Virus record (IMG/VR): IMGVR_UViG_3300033571_006244
Coordinates: 1-43,939 of that record
Reading direction: 5' to 3' (one strand)
From: a virus
DNA length: 43,939 bases
Made by a program: the position numbers and the translations under genes. Of the stretch, positions 30,356 through 39,512 are shown one piece after another (within the stretch, counting starts at the first letter, position 1; each line of letters opens with the position of its first letter). Below the pieces are notes generated by a model. The model had not been told where the DNA came from. It saw nothing but the letters and a program-made list of their open reading frames with translations, and made no database searches.

Positions 30356-30872
30356 CAACAGTTTTATCGTTAGTGTACTGATCCCAGTAAGTATATTTGT
30401 CCTTGCTCATAAGATCATGCAGTTGATGAGTCCACACACCTGTATTGGTAGCTCCCCAGGTTTTATCATCTAATTTAATTGTTGTATTATAATTAAATGA
30501 CTGTATGTAAGGCAACTTAACACTGATCATTGGAACAAATCGTTGATATTCGCACAAACAAGATTCGTGAAGCCCTTCTACTTGTGCAATATCCAAATCT
30601 AAAGTACACCAATATCCTTCATTCAAACAAGCTTTAATAACAGTTTCCCACTTGGTCCACTCTTCAGCATCGTTCACACCAATATTAGGAAAACTTTGAC
30701 TTGTACCAAAATAAATGTGATCTACGCCTGTTTCTTTTGCTTTGATTAGAATTTCTTCAACAGGAGGTGTGCCTACCACGAACAATGTAAACTTACCATA
30801 GCAGATAGTATGTTCTACTTCATATCCTGTAAAATATACTACGTTCTGACGTTCTTCAGTATTCAATCCCAT
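30351..30872 (-). CDS. Phage protein at the end of the DpdA operon, unknown function
   Basis: A 173-aa protein. The N-terminal half has alternating strands and helices (VVYFTGYEVEHTICYGKFTLFVVGTPPVEEILIKAKETGVDHIYFG) like part of an alpha/beta barrel or Rossmann protein. CLNEGYWCTLDLDIAQVEG and a CLC pair (about 110-112) follow. I do not recognise it. It overlaps the alcohol dehydrogenase gene by 10 bases, so it is translated with DpdA, the Gfo/Idh enzyme and the dehydrogenase and probably shares their pathway. Confidence 0.82.
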   Translation of the reverse strand: MGLNTEERQNVVYFTGYEVEHTICYGKFTLFVVGTPPVEEILIKAKETGVDHIYFGTSQSFPNIGVNDAEEWTKWETVIKACLNEGYWCTLDLDIAQVEGLHESCLCEYQRFVPMISVKLPYIQSFNYNTTIKLDDKTWGATNTGVWTHQLHDLMSKDKYTYWDQYTNDKTVE

Positions 30873-31771
30873 TTCAAATATCCTCTGCTATATCCTTTGG
30901 GTCTGTTTAGCCCATCTGCAAATGCTTGCTGCCATTCTAAGTCTCTACTATAGCCCTTAGTCCAAAAATTGTCAATTTGAAGCTGACCTTCATCAATCCA
31001 CATAACAGCATCTTTCATAATAGAATGAAAGTTTTTAGTGCGTGGACTTGGGCAAACAATATTTGTAGCGTTCCACAACATGGGGCCAAAGTTAGTAGTA
31101 TATGTTTCTTTCTTTTCAGACGCCAATACCCATACACCGCCCGGCTTTAATAAATTCTTTTCAATCACTTGTAGATCATCTTTAAGATCAATGATAGCAT
31201 CGTATTTGCCATGTGTCCGCGTATCTAAAGTACAAACTTTACGCCATAGATCTTTATTACTGCGACCAACAACATGAATTTCAAAGTTTAACTTATGAAT
31301 GGCAATTGTTTGATAAGCAATCCAAGCTAGAAACCCACTGCCTAAAATCAGCAGTTTTGCTCCGCCGCCTTGCGCTTGTCTAAGCATAGGCAATGCTTGA
31401 TGAATTACGTTTATGCCGCAAGCTACTGGTTCGATAATGTATTTTGGATCAGCAGCTGGTACTTTTACATATTCTCCTGTACGAACATTATAGTGATCAC
31501 TGAATGCAGGCTCGCCTCTAGTAGCAACATAATCGCCAGGCTTAACATCAATTATGTTTTGCCCAACTTCAATAACTTGAGCAAGTCCTTCATGCCCTTG
31601 CATGTTGAGCGGCAGCGGCCCAAATTTGCCCGTCATCATATCAATATCACTGCGACAGATTCCTGTCATGATAGCACGTACACTGATCTCGTTGGCTTTA
31701 TAACGGGGTTTCCGCCATAATGTTTCTATAAACTCTCCTTGTCCTTCAGTGACTAGTATTCGATTTCTCAT
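30863..31771 (-). CDS. Zinc-type medium-chain dehydrogenase
   Basis: A 302-aa medium-chain dehydrogenase/reductase (threonine- or sorbitol-dehydrogenase-like). Catalytic zinc ligands are in GICRSD (Cys), GHEG (His-Glu) and IIEPVACG (Glu). The Rossmann motif is LILGSGFLAWIA (GxGxxx, about 150-161). The four structural-zinc cysteines of larger family members are missing, and the protein is short for the family (usually about 340). ATG 31771 has CAGGATGATAGA before it and overlaps the Gfo/Idh stop in ATGA. The substrate is unknown; coupling to DpdA raises the question of a base-modification role. Confidence 0.88.
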   Translation of the reverse strand: MRNRILVTEGQGEFIETLWRKPRYKANEISVRAIMTGICRSDIDMMTGKFGPLPLNMQGHEGLAQVIEVGQNIIDVKPGDYVATRGEPAFSDHYNVRTGEYVKVPAADPKYIIEPVACGINVIHQALPMLRQAQGGGAKLLILGSGFLAWIAYQTIAIHKLNFEIHVVGRSNKDLWRKVCTLDTRTHGKYDAIIDLKDDLQVIEKNLLKPGGVWVLASEKKETYTTNFGPMLWNATNIVCPSPRTKNFHSIMKDAVMWIDEGQLQIDNFWTKGYSRDLEWQQAFADGLNRPKGYSRGYLKWD

Positions 31772-32646
31772 TCTATCATCCTGTGAATCCATAAATCTTG
31801 TGCCAATTGATCACGCCAAAAATCTTTATTTGAAATATTATCTGTTGCTGTTTTAATCATGTTTTTATAAGCATATGCTGGGCATAGCCCAAGATCAAAA
31901 AATAATCTTTGATTATTATCTAATATAGCTTGTAGACTTTGATCGTCAGTTTTCTTACTGCGCCAATCTGCTGTAAGATAAATTTTTGTTCTGCCAATTT
32001 TCATTTCTAAATAAGCAAAATCGTTTACATTATATACACCATTTGGATCTACAGAACCATAATCAGTATCTACTAAATCATTAAGTTGCCATTTTTGTTC
32101 AAACTGTTTTTTAAAAAGATATAGTTCATTGTAAGAATTGGGATATAAAATTGAAATAAAACTTAACAAGTGAGGCATTAGATCTTTTTCGACTCCGCCA
32201 AAAGATTTTACTTTATTAGTAAACCATGAACCAGGGTTAGGTACTCTATTGTTATTAATCCATCGAATATCTAAGACATCTATATGATTTGATACAATTT
32301 TAAGCTTATTAATAATATCTCTGTATTGATTGTTTTTTACCATCATAAAACGAGTGTTTGGAAAACAATCAACTAAACATTGCCATCTAGAAGCATCACT
32401 AACACCTGGCTTTTCAATAAAAACAATACGAGATCTTGCTGCTACTTTATAAGCAATTTCTTCATGAGTCCAGTTTGGGGTACAAATGAATACACAATCA
32501 AAATGACCATGATCATCAATTGCAGTATCTAAATTATAGTAATCTGCAGGCTTGCTAATATCTACAGTTATGATTTCGTGTCTTAATTCTTCAAGAACTT
32601 GCTTATAAAGTTCTCCGATACCCATTCCAATAATTAAGCTTCGCAC
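31768..32646 (-). CDS. Gfo/Idh/MocA-family oxidoreductase
   Basis: A 292-aa NAD(P)-dependent oxidoreductase. The N-terminal Rossmann motif (LIIGMGIGELY, residues 4-14) and FIEKPGVSD with the EKP signature (about 90) identify the Gfo/Idh/MocA family, whose members act on sugars, inositols or biliverdin. The C-terminal part supplies the beta-sheet substrate domain. It starts at GTG 32646, overlapping the stop of the 72-aa gene by 13 bases, with a GGGGG-type ribosome binding site about 12 bases before it. The TTG further upstream is less likely. It is part of the DpdA operon. Confidence 0.87.
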   Translation of the reverse strand: MRSLIIGMGIGELYKQVLEELRHEIITVDISKPADYYNLDTAIDDHGHFDCVFICTPNWTHEEIAYKVAARSRIVFIEKPGVSDASRWQCLVDCFPNTRFMMVKNNQYRDIINKLKIVSNHIDVLDIRWINNNRVPNPGSWFTNKVKSFGGVEKDLMPHLLSFISILYPNSYNELYLFKKQFEQKWQLNDLVDTDYGSVDPNGVYNVNDFAYLEMKIGRTKIYLTADWRSKKTDDQSLQAILDNNQRLFFDLGLCPAYAYKNMIKTATDNISNKDFWRDQLAQDLWIHRMIE

Positions 32647-32852
32647 GATGATAAATGCCCCCAAGTTAATGCAAACAATGTTGTTTGATCATCTTCTTCA
32701 ATCCAAATTTCAGCAAATTGTCCATATTCGCCTCGAACTTGTTTCTTGGCGTCCCACCAAAGAACATTTTCGGTGCCAATATTTGTTCGGCACCATTCGT
32801 ACATGTCTTCCAGTTGTTTTATTGAATCTACTCTAACATTAAATCGTTTCAT
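32634..32852 (-). CDS. 72-aa phage protein, unknown function
   Basis: A small acidic, aromatic protein (MKRFNVRVDSIKQLEDMYEWC, then WIEEDDQTTLFALTWGHLSS). The order helix, strand, strand suggests a compact domain. The stop and start overlap their neighbours (ATGA with DpdA at 32849-32852), so it is translated as part of the DpdA operon. No function recognised. Confidence 0.8.
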   Translation of the reverse strand: MKRFNVRVDSIKQLEDMYEWCRTNIGTENVLWWDAKKQVRGEYGQFAEIWIEEDDQTTLFALTWGHLSSCEA

Positions 32853-34294
32853 TCAAATAACGCATTAAATTGTGTTGTGGCATTTACTGTCTTCTTGCCA
32901 GTATAACCCCGTTGTCCTACAATGTCAATCCAGAACTTATTATATTCATTGATCAAATCATCTGCTTTGCTAGTGCTGGCATTGGCAATGATTTCTGGAA
33001 CAATATCACGGAACATTTCATGTGTGCGCTTGCGGATCAACATGCCAGGCACAATGCCTTGATCATATTGTTCATTAGCTGTTTGAACTGCGTTTATGTG
33101 CATCCAAACATTATGTGCCATTTGGATAGCATAACTGAAACTATCCCAACTGGTTTTGCCTTCTTTACCAATCAAGTTAAGATCGCCTGGCTTGTAACAG
33201 CAGACGTCTTTAACCGTCATGTGCTTACTAATATGGCTGTCAACAAAGTTAGGGATAACACCGTCATCACGAGCAACGTCTCCATAAAGACGAGTATCAG
33301 TTGCATATTTCTTGTTGTCGATCCCTGCAGCCATGCTGTAAGTCCATTTAGATGCATGTTCTATCCTTAATTGATCATAAACAAGACCTTTAGCATTAGC
33401 CATGAATGGACTTGCGCAATCAAAGCTAATTGTAAAGTTCTCGTTATGGTATTTACGAACACTACGTTGTAAATCCGTCAGTAAAGTAGCCCATTCTAAC
33501 TTACTAGTACCAAGAAAATGCATCCAGTCTTGAGTGCCTTTTTCTAATAACCCATCACGCATTAAACTTACAATACGGCGTAGCACAAGATGTAAATCGC
33601 ACATGTTTTGCCCGCCCATGGCCCAACCGTTAAAGTGTGTTTGCGGATACTTTTTCGGATCGCAGAAATCCTTCATTTGTGCATACCAATCGTCTGCTTC
33701 AGTATGGTTCTCACCTTGTAGAACGTTTAGGAACTTACAACGTCCTGTGCGATGCTTCATCCAGTATTCATTATTAATACGAGTACCTATTACTGCTTCT
33801 TGATAAGTGCTGATGCCAGTTGCAGCAGCACCTTTTGGACTACGAGCAACCCAAGCAGGAATATCCAAAACCATACCATAATCCATGTAAGCGTCCATCC
33901 AACGAAGAACACCATCACGTTTAGCGTGAGCTTTAGGGCAGTTAGGATCGCGCCAATCGCCTTCCCACACGCCCTTGCCGATCTGGAAACCACCACTATC
34001 CCCTAATACAAAACTATTTGGATTACGATTGCGAACCATTTCTTCTTTTTCATCAGGTCCTACTTCTAGAATAGCATGACCTGCTGAGTATAAGCACCAA
34101 GGATAATAAAAATAACTGATGTCAGGATCGAGGAAATCTAGTCCACGAATACCATTTTGCATTGCTGCTGGCACACGACTGGCTTGCATTTTCTTACCAT
34201 ATTTGCAGATTTGAAAAGTATAAAAACTGCTAAGTGCTGGTAAAAAAATTGCGTAATCTTTTTGTCTTTGTGCCATATTATCTTGAGGTATCAT
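32849..34294 (-). CDS. dpdA: DpdA-type 7-deazaguanine DNA transglycosylase
   Basis: A 481-aa TGT-related protein. DpdA enzymes exchange guanine in DNA for preQ0 or related bases. The TIM-barrel landmarks of TGT are present: VLGDSGGFQIGKG (D99, the general acid/base), LQGEN (about 192-196), GWAMGG (about 223-228), HFLGTSK (about 259-265) and the nucleophile region ISFDCASPF (D292). It lacks the C-terminal CxCxxC zinc site of bacterial tRNA TGT, which supports a DNA substrate. ATG 34294 has AAAGGATAATA before it. It is read with polymerase and clamp upstream and with two oxidoreductases downstream, as expected for modification tied to replication. Confidence 0.88.
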   Translation of the reverse strand: MIPQDNMAQRQKDYAIFLPALSSFYTFQICKYGKKMQASRVPAAMQNGIRGLDFLDPDISYFYYPWCLYSAGHAILEVGPDEKEEMVRNRNPNSFVLGDSGGFQIGKGVWEGDWRDPNCPKAHAKRDGVLRWMDAYMDYGMVLDIPAWVARSPKGAAATGISTYQEAVIGTRINNEYWMKHRTGRCKFLNVLQGENHTEADDWYAQMKDFCDPKKYPQTHFNGWAMGGQNMCDLHLVLRRIVSLMRDGLLEKGTQDWMHFLGTSKLEWATLLTDLQRSVRKYHNENFTISFDCASPFMANAKGLVYDQLRIEHASKWTYSMAAGIDNKKYATDTRLYGDVARDDGVIPNFVDSHISKHMTVKDVCCYKPGDLNLIGKEGKTSWDSFSYAIQMAHNVWMHINAVQTANEQYDQGIVPGMLIRKRTHEMFRDIVPEIIANASTSKADDLINEYNKFWIDIVGQRGYTGKKTVNATTQFNALFE

Positions 34295-34571
34295 TATTAT
34301 CCTTTAATTTGTTGTATTCAAAACATTTAAAACCTGCCTGATGTTCCCATGTTAACAAGCCTGATCTAGGACTGTTTATGTTGGTACATACACCCCAATC
34401 ACTATCAGCCCAATCATTTTTTTCGTCGTAAAGAGGAACCCACCACTTGCAACCGCAGCTACAATCTGGATAGTCAAGTTTAGTTGATTTCCAACGTTCT
34501 ACTTGTCCACCGTAATCAGTATAATCGGTTGCAAGTCTTTTAAGTATGTCCCACTTTATATCTTTATTCAT
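34278..34571 (-). CDS. Cysteine-rich zinc-binding-like phage protein
   Basis: A 97-aa protein with a likely zinc site: DCSCGCKWWVPLYD (about 36-49) followed by WGVCTNINSPRSGLLTWEHQAGFKCFE (about 60-86). The pattern CGCKW, then DWGVCTN, SPRSGLLT, EHQAGxxCFE resembles the DUF3027-type proteins (recalled, not searched). It might bind nucleic acid. It is coupled to the clamp upstream (TAATG at 34571) and overlaps dpdA by 17 bases. Confidence 0.82.
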   Translation of the reverse strand: MNKDIKWDILKRLATDYTDYGGQVERWKSTKLDYPDCSCGCKWWVPLYDEKNDWADSDWGVCTNINSPRSGLLTWEHQAGFKCFEYNKLKDNNDTSR

Positions 34572-35302
34572 TACTTTGTGTTTGCTGGAATAATGTATTG
34601 GTATTCAATTAAACCACTATCAATAGTAATTTCTGCTGCTCCTTGATCGCTGAACCGCATGATCTTATCGCCTTGTAAAGACAAAATAGTAGAAATACGT
34701 AAGATTGGCCAATTCCAAGTCTTAGTTAACGATCCTTTGATATTGTTTTGGAATACAAAGTTACCTGCGTGTGTGCTATGATCACCAAAATAAAACTTTA
34801 GATCTGTGCCTTCTGTCTTAGCAATAAATTGTGTTTCGTCGCTGTTTGCACTAATTTGAAACTTAAACTTCTGAATAGAATTTTGTGAAGGTACAAACTC
34901 AACATTCCAGTTTGCGCCTTTAAAATTAATGCCTTTAATTTTTTCATTAATAACTTCGGTAGTCATAAAACGATAATCATTCTTAAAGTCACCTGACTCG
35001 TTTTCAAAATGAATTCCTACTGGCATTGATTCACCGTTGCGATCTTGCCTTAGAAGCTCAATCTTTGCATTTTCCTTATATTCGGGAATATTAAGAATAG
35101 TATTAAGTTTAATTAGATTAGGCATGCCAAACGTGCCTTCAAAATCTAAGTTAGGCTGTTTAAACTTAGCTTTAATAACAACACTTTTATCGTCGCTTAC
35201 TGCTTCTAATTCAGTTGAATCCTTTGTGCCAACCACTTTAATAGTATCAATACATCCCAATGTTTGTGTATGTGCTACAATGTCTAATAGAAAGTCTCTC
35301 AT
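34571..35302 (-). CDS. 45: DNA polymerase sliding clamp, gp45-like
   Basis: A 243-aa protein with the repeated beta-alpha-beta layout of the T4 gp45 clamp (228 aa). LLDIVAHTQTLGCIDTIKVVG begins the first domain, and LKLNTILNIPEYK-like and RFMTTEVIN segments follow. The second domain has VEFVPSQNSIQKFKFQISAN and ends GAAEITIDSGLIEYQYIIPA, a typical clamp terminal strand. It holds gp43 on DNA, and in T4 also activates late transcription. ATG 35302 has AAGGAAACAAA before it. Its place after the polymerase and methyltransferase genes supports the call. Clamp-loader genes are outside the window. Confidence 0.86.
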   Translation of the reverse strand: MRDFLLDIVAHTQTLGCIDTIKVVGTKDSTELEAVSDDKSVVIKAKFKQPNLDFEGTFGMPNLIKLNTILNIPEYKENAKIELLRQDRNGESMPVGIHFENESGDFKNDYRFMTTEVINEKIKGINFKGANWNVEFVPSQNSIQKFKFQISANSDETQFIAKTEGTDLKFYFGDHSTHAGNFVFQNNIKGSLTKTWNWPILRISTILSLQGDKIMRFSDQGAAEITIDSGLIEYQYIIPANTK

Positions 35303-35333
35303 TTTGTTTCCTTGTTGAATATTATTTAGAATT

Positions 35334-36197
35334 TTATACTAAGGGTGCAGTTTTTTCAATATATTTTGCCATGTTTGCTGTTAATTTAAACGGAGTCATT
35401 TCACCTGGTTTTTTAACTAAAATAGTTGATCCATATGAGTTCATAATATCTTTCTTTAAGAATTCATATCCCATTGCAATCAGTCTATCAACTAATTGGT
35501 TATGATTAACCGCACTAAGTCCGTGATTTTCAGAAAGATTTAAACCATCAAATGTATCATCTGGAATAAAATTAAAAATGAAGTACCCGCCTGGTCTCAA
35601 AACTTTAAAAGTTTCTTCAGCCCAATTAGCTATAAAATCTATATCTTTAACCATAAAGTAGCTATAAGAAAAAACTAATCCAAATTGATTTTGTGGCAGA
35701 TTACTAAGATCAAAATCCTTAATTTGATATTTCATTAATCGACGTTCATTGAAAAAATCATTAAACAATGAACCTACTTTTTCTAAATTTTCCATATAAT
35801 AGTCAGCAATATATAAAGGTTCACCCGCTACTGCTTCTGTAGTGAAGGTTCCTTTGCCTGGGAATAATTCTAATACTGGAAACTCAAAACTTATTAAGTT
35901 AGTATATCTAGATCTCAATGAATTATATAATTCATCATCAAATTCAACTGTATTATAAAATTCTAAAAATTGTTCAGCAGTAAGTCTATTTGGGTTCATT
36001 CTACTGCTGCGACTATGACTGCGATCTGAAATATTAATTTTGTCGTCTTCAATGATTTTTTTAAAACTATTTAAAAATTTTTCAAAAGATTCAAAATCAA
36101 TGATATCAATTTGTGTTTTTAGCAGTTGCGGTTTAACTTTAATTAAAACATCATACTCTAATTGTTTAATAAAAGATATTAAATTACTTATTTTCAT
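35334..36197 (-). CDS. SAM-dependent methyltransferase
   Basis: A 287-aa protein. The C-terminal 150 residues hold a class I SAM methyltransferase: VLELFPGKGTFTTEAV (about 108-123) as a relaxed motif I, PLYIADYY as motif II, FGLVFSYSYFMV near motif IV, and FKVLRPGGYFIFNFIPDD as the motif V-VI region. The N-terminal 90 residues are helical and do not resemble a DNA target-recognition domain. Substrate unknown. It lies between polymerase (ATGA overlap) and clamp, so it may act on DNA, nucleotides or replication proteins. Confidence 0.83.
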   Translation of the reverse strand: MKISNLISFIKQLEYDVLIKVKPQLLKTQIDIIDFESFEKFLNSFKKIIEDDKINISDRSHSRSSRMNPNRLTAEQFLEFYNTVEFDDELYNSLRSRYTNLISFEFPVLELFPGKGTFTTEAVAGEPLYIADYYMENLEKVGSLFNDFFNERRLMKYQIKDFDLSNLPQNQFGLVFSYSYFMVKDIDFIANWAEETFKVLRPGGYFIFNFIPDDTFDGLNLSENHGLSAVNHNQLVDRLIAMGYEFLKKDIMNSYGSTILVKKPGEMTPFKLTANMAKYIEKTAPLV

Positions 36198-38839
36198 GAA
36201 AATAAACTTTCAAATGTGTTTTGAATATTTGTTGAATTGGCGAGATCCCAATCAAGCACACCCAATAGGTTTTCTACTTTTTTAGTAATAATACCTTCCT
36301 CCATGCTATTAGGATCAAATGGCATATCTTTAAACCACTGTGGCAAACGTTGTTCATCTGTTGGGTAAGCAATACTTGTTAGCCCCAATGGATTGGGTCT
36401 TAATTTGCAAACAATACACTTCATGCCGTCGGTAATTTTCATACTGCGATTGTCACTATGCATACGAAGCATATTGTTCCAATTAATTGCAGCCCTAACA
36501 TGTCCAGGCATGTTTGCTTTACCTTGCTTATCTTCAAGCTCACCATAATATGTCAATTTGTTAACACGTTTAGGAGTACCTTTTTCCCATGCAGGCCTTA
36601 GTTTAAATTCTTCCTTAAAGATTTTAATACTTTCAATTACTTGTTCTCTAGTATCTCCATCCAGCACTTGTTTAAGAATTGAACTTAAAAAGTCCTGCAC
36701 CACCTTTGGTGTATCACTGCGTTTAAGATCGAGTCCCATTGCTTTGATTTTGCCATTTTTACCTTCGATATCTAAACGCTTGCCTTCGAGATCAATGATT
36801 AATGCAGCATAGCGTTTCTTAGTAATAAACAAACTCTTACTAGCAACAAGTTCTCTACCACCTTTGATAATATTGCCGTTCTCAAAAGGCACATGAAATG
36901 CACGTTCCATGAAACTAGGAAAACTAACATTGACCTGTTCAGCAATTTGATCATATAGATTAATACAAATATCTCTATTCCATTCCATACGACCTGCTGC
37001 TACATCATCTTTAACCACTGGCCAAGCACTGAAATAAACAGAATCTGTGTCACCATAGATAATTGTTTTACCTACGTAGTCGTACTCTCCAGTGAGCACT
37101 TCATTTACTGTGGCATCCATATGTTGAGCAATACATCGTCCGCTAAGAGTAGTGGACTGTCCAATACGCTTGTCAAAGAAGCGACAGCCAGGATTGAGAA
37201 TGGCGCCGTAGAGGCTGTTGAGGTTAATTTTTTTAACCAATTGCCGCTTGTCCCAAAACGCTGCTTCTTTTGCATCTTTGGCTTCTTTTTTCTTAGCTTG
37301 GAGCTCTTGACGTTCTTTATACCACCGTTCAAGCAACCCCGGGACAACTCCTTGTTGTTCAAGAGTGAACAATGTACCATTCGCCGACAACGACCACGAG
37401 TTGTTGCTGTCAAAGACCATCCTGTAGACTTGTGATGCCGAATACGTTTCATTAGATCCATCCTCCCAATCGATGGTAATTTCTGTACCAATTTCTTTAT
37501 TCATAACTGCTTGATATTCAAGTGAACCAAACATACCTTCCCATGCATCTGCAAAGGTACTGCCATTATCCATTTTATTTTTAATATAAAGGTCAGTCAT
37601 TACCGGACGAAGTTGTCCAATAATAGTTTCAACACTCATGTTTAATGAACGAATAGCACTGGGATATAGACTGTTAATATCAATTGCCCCAATCCATTCG
37701 TGAATGCCTTTTTTAGGATAAGCAACATAAGCACCTGCTGCTTGAGTATTACCATCATGATTACGTCTGCTGGGTACAACCACTCCTCTTTGATGAGCTT
37801 CGTTAATAATTGCTTGTTCAGTCACTGCCACAGCACCCATCGTGGTCTGTAGTAGCACAGTATTAGCATGAGCAAGTTCGTTAGCTAAATCTAGAAACTT
37901 TAGTTTTTTATCTAGTTTGTCTAATAGTGCAACGTCTTGTCTGTTATATTCTAGAAACTTCTTAAAGTCTTGATTGTATAATTGATCTAAAGAGCCTTCA
38001 TAAGGAATCTTACGTTCATTTAGCTCATACTCACCAATAGCGTCAAGTGCGTAACTATGGCGTTCTTCATAGGTATACTTACGATAAAGATTCATATAAT
38101 CAAGATGCACACGACCAACGATATCAAATGTTTGACGCTCTAATCCATACTTCTCATATGTGCGATCTCGCGGCATTTGATTCCACAAACAAAAACGTCT
38201 TGTGTCATCTTTACTAAGCACACGAGCAGTACGATTAATTGTATAAGGAATATCAAAACCTTCGCTATTCCAACCGCTAAGGATATCTGCGTCTTCAATA
38301 AGATCTAGAAATGTTAGCAGCAAGTCTGATTCGCGTTCAAACAAGAAACAATTATCGATTGTGTCGGTAATTGTTTTTGCATCATCCCAAGTCATTGTGC
38401 TGGGTGGTATGCACAGTGTTATTAGTTTATCTAACCAATTAAGATAAAGCGTAATAGCAGTAATTTTAGTAAAAGGATCTTCGGGACTTGAATACCCTCG
38501 GATAGAATCAAAATCTGTTTCAATGTCAAAAAATGCCACTTGTAATTCTGGTGCATCATGCCCAAGATAATTATCGGCTAAACATCTAAATATGGGGTTG
38601 ATGTCGTTTTCAAAAAGTTCTTTGCCTTTGAAAGCAGCCATTTCTTTTCGAAATTCTTTACTGCTACGGGTACTGACTCTTTTGCATCGTTCTCCCCATA
38701 GTGTTCTAAATTCACCATTTTCGTGAGGATAATAAAAAACATAATTCGCTGGATAATCTTTGTATTCTCTACGTCCGTTTTTACGTTCAACAATATGAAT
38801 ACGTTCTTTTTCTCTGTCGATAATTGCGTCGACGTACAT
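36194..38839 (-). CDS. 43: Family B replicative DNA polymerase, gp43-like
   Basis: An 881-aa T4 gp43-type polymerase with proofreading. Exonuclease motifs: AFFDIETDFD (D105/E107), ILSGWNSEGFDIPY (about 187-200), and YNRQDVALLD (about 298-307). Polymerase motifs: DINSLYPSAI (387-396, motif A), KKINLNSLYG (536-545, motif B) and YGDTDSVYF (595-603, motif C), with both catalytic aspartates present. The last residues (NTFESLFS) resemble the clamp-binding tail of T4 gp43. The length agrees with T4 (898 aa). ATG 38839 follows AAAGGAATTAAA. It opens the operon running through methyltransferase, clamp and DpdA to 30351. Confidence 0.98.
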   Translation of the reverse strand: MYVDAIIDREKERIHIVERKNGRREYKDYPANYVFYYPHENGEFRTLWGERCKRVSTRSSKEFRKEMAAFKGKELFENDINPIFRCLADNYLGHDAPELQVAFFDIETDFDSIRGYSSPEDPFTKITAITLYLNWLDKLITLCIPPSTMTWDDAKTITDTIDNCFLFERESDLLLTFLDLIEDADILSGWNSEGFDIPYTINRTARVLSKDDTRRFCLWNQMPRDRTYEKYGLERQTFDIVGRVHLDYMNLYRKYTYEERHSYALDAIGEYELNERKIPYEGSLDQLYNQDFKKFLEYNRQDVALLDKLDKKLKFLDLANELAHANTVLLQTTMGAVAVTEQAIINEAHQRGVVVPSRRNHDGNTQAAGAYVAYPKKGIHEWIGAIDINSLYPSAIRSLNMSVETIIGQLRPVMTDLYIKNKMDNGSTFADAWEGMFGSLEYQAVMNKEIGTEITIDWEDGSNETYSASQVYRMVFDSNNSWSLSANGTLFTLEQQGVVPGLLERWYKERQELQAKKKEAKDAKEAAFWDKRQLVKKINLNSLYGAILNPGCRFFDKRIGQSTTLSGRCIAQHMDATVNEVLTGEYDYVGKTIIYGDTDSVYFSAWPVVKDDVAAGRMEWNRDICINLYDQIAEQVNVSFPSFMERAFHVPFENGNIIKGGRELVASKSLFITKKRYAALIIDLEGKRLDIEGKNGKIKAMGLDLKRSDTPKVVQDFLSSILKQVLDGDTREQVIESIKIFKEEFKLRPAWEKGTPKRVNKLTYYGELEDKQGKANMPGHVRAAINWNNMLRMHSDNRSMKITDGMKCIVCKLRPNPLGLTSIAYPTDEQRLPQWFKDMPFDPNSMEEGIITKKVENLLGVLDWDLANSTNIQNTFESLFS

Positions 38840-38899
38840 TTTAATTCCTTTAAGCTACTTACGGCTAGCTACTGCCACTGCATGTCTTTTGACTTTTTA

Positions 38900-38905
38900 A
38901 TTATA
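38900..38905 (-). promoter_or_regulatory. Extended -10 promoter for the polymerase operon
   Basis: TGTTATAAT on the minus strand combines a perfect TATAAT with the TG of an extended -10 element. The -35 region (ATGTTA at about 17 bases) is poor, as extended -10 promoters, and T4 middle promoters with an activator, allow. The leader to ATG 38839 is about 55 bases. Confidence 0.45.
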
Positions 38906-38927
38906 ACACAAATTAGATTAATTAACA

Positions 38928-39512
38928 TTATGTTTTATTAAGAACTTTTAATAATTCTGGATTAATCAAATTGAATATAAAATTAAAACTAATAATAGTT
39001 TTGCGAATATCATTGCTCACTTGTGGAGCTCTATGGATAGTATAGCTGGGAAACAATAATATATCACCTTCTTTTATATCGGGTACTATAATTTCATTTT
39101 GATTATTTGGCACAACTAACTCTGTTTTTGGACCGCTTTCATCTAATTCTAGATAATAAACTCCAGTATAGTTACTGCCATGTATATGCCAGCCGTGTGT
39201 ATTACCCTGTGTATATTGTTGAAACCAAAGTTCTTCAATGATAGCTTTTTGATAACCTGCACGTTGCGCGATTAAATTAAGATAATCTTCCAACTTGGGC
39301 TTAATTAACTTGACCCAATTTCGATCAAAATCTTTTGCACGACTCCAATCTAACTTATTGATTGTATCGCTATAATATGAATCAATCTGAACAAGAGAGT
39401 CGCTCTCTTGTTCAGCAATTGAATTGAGAATTGAATCCTTTAAATTATCGTGTTCAGTAAATTCGCCATGAATCAATATTGATTCAATAGAATACTTGGT
39501 CGCTTTAATCAT
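38928..39512 (-). CDS. 2-oxoglutarate/Fe(II) oxygenase-like protein
   Basis: A 194-aa protein with a double-stranded beta-helix oxygenase pattern. NTHGWHIHGSNYTGVYYLELD (about 108-128) carries the HxH-type iron ligands of putative 2OG-Fe(II) oxygenases. EGDILLFPSYTIHRAPQV (about 151-168) has the distal histidine, and DIRKTIISFNF the arginine that binds 2-oxoglutarate. Such genes are frequent in T4-like phages; the substrate is not known, and DNA, protein or cofactor are all possible. ATG 39512 overlaps the dsbA-like stop in ATGA. Confidence 0.85.
   Translation of the reverse strand: MIKATKYSIESILIHGEFTEHDNLKDSILNSIAEQESDSLVQIDSYYSDTINKLDWSRAKDFDRNWVKLIKPKLEDYLNLIAQRAGYQKAIIEELWFQQYTQGNTHGWHIHGSNYTGVYYLELDESGPKTELVVPNNQNEIIVPDIKEGDILLFPSYTIHRAPQVSNDIRKTIISFNFIFNLINPELLKVLNKT

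Noticed and set aside
32870-33370. 166-aa plus-strand frame
   Set aside because: Antisense shadow of dpdA; no ribosome binding site, and composition is atypical.
37105-37491. 128-aa minus-strand and 104-aa plus-strand frames
   Set aside because: Shadows inside the DNA polymerase gene; very basic or cysteine-biased residues with no start signals.
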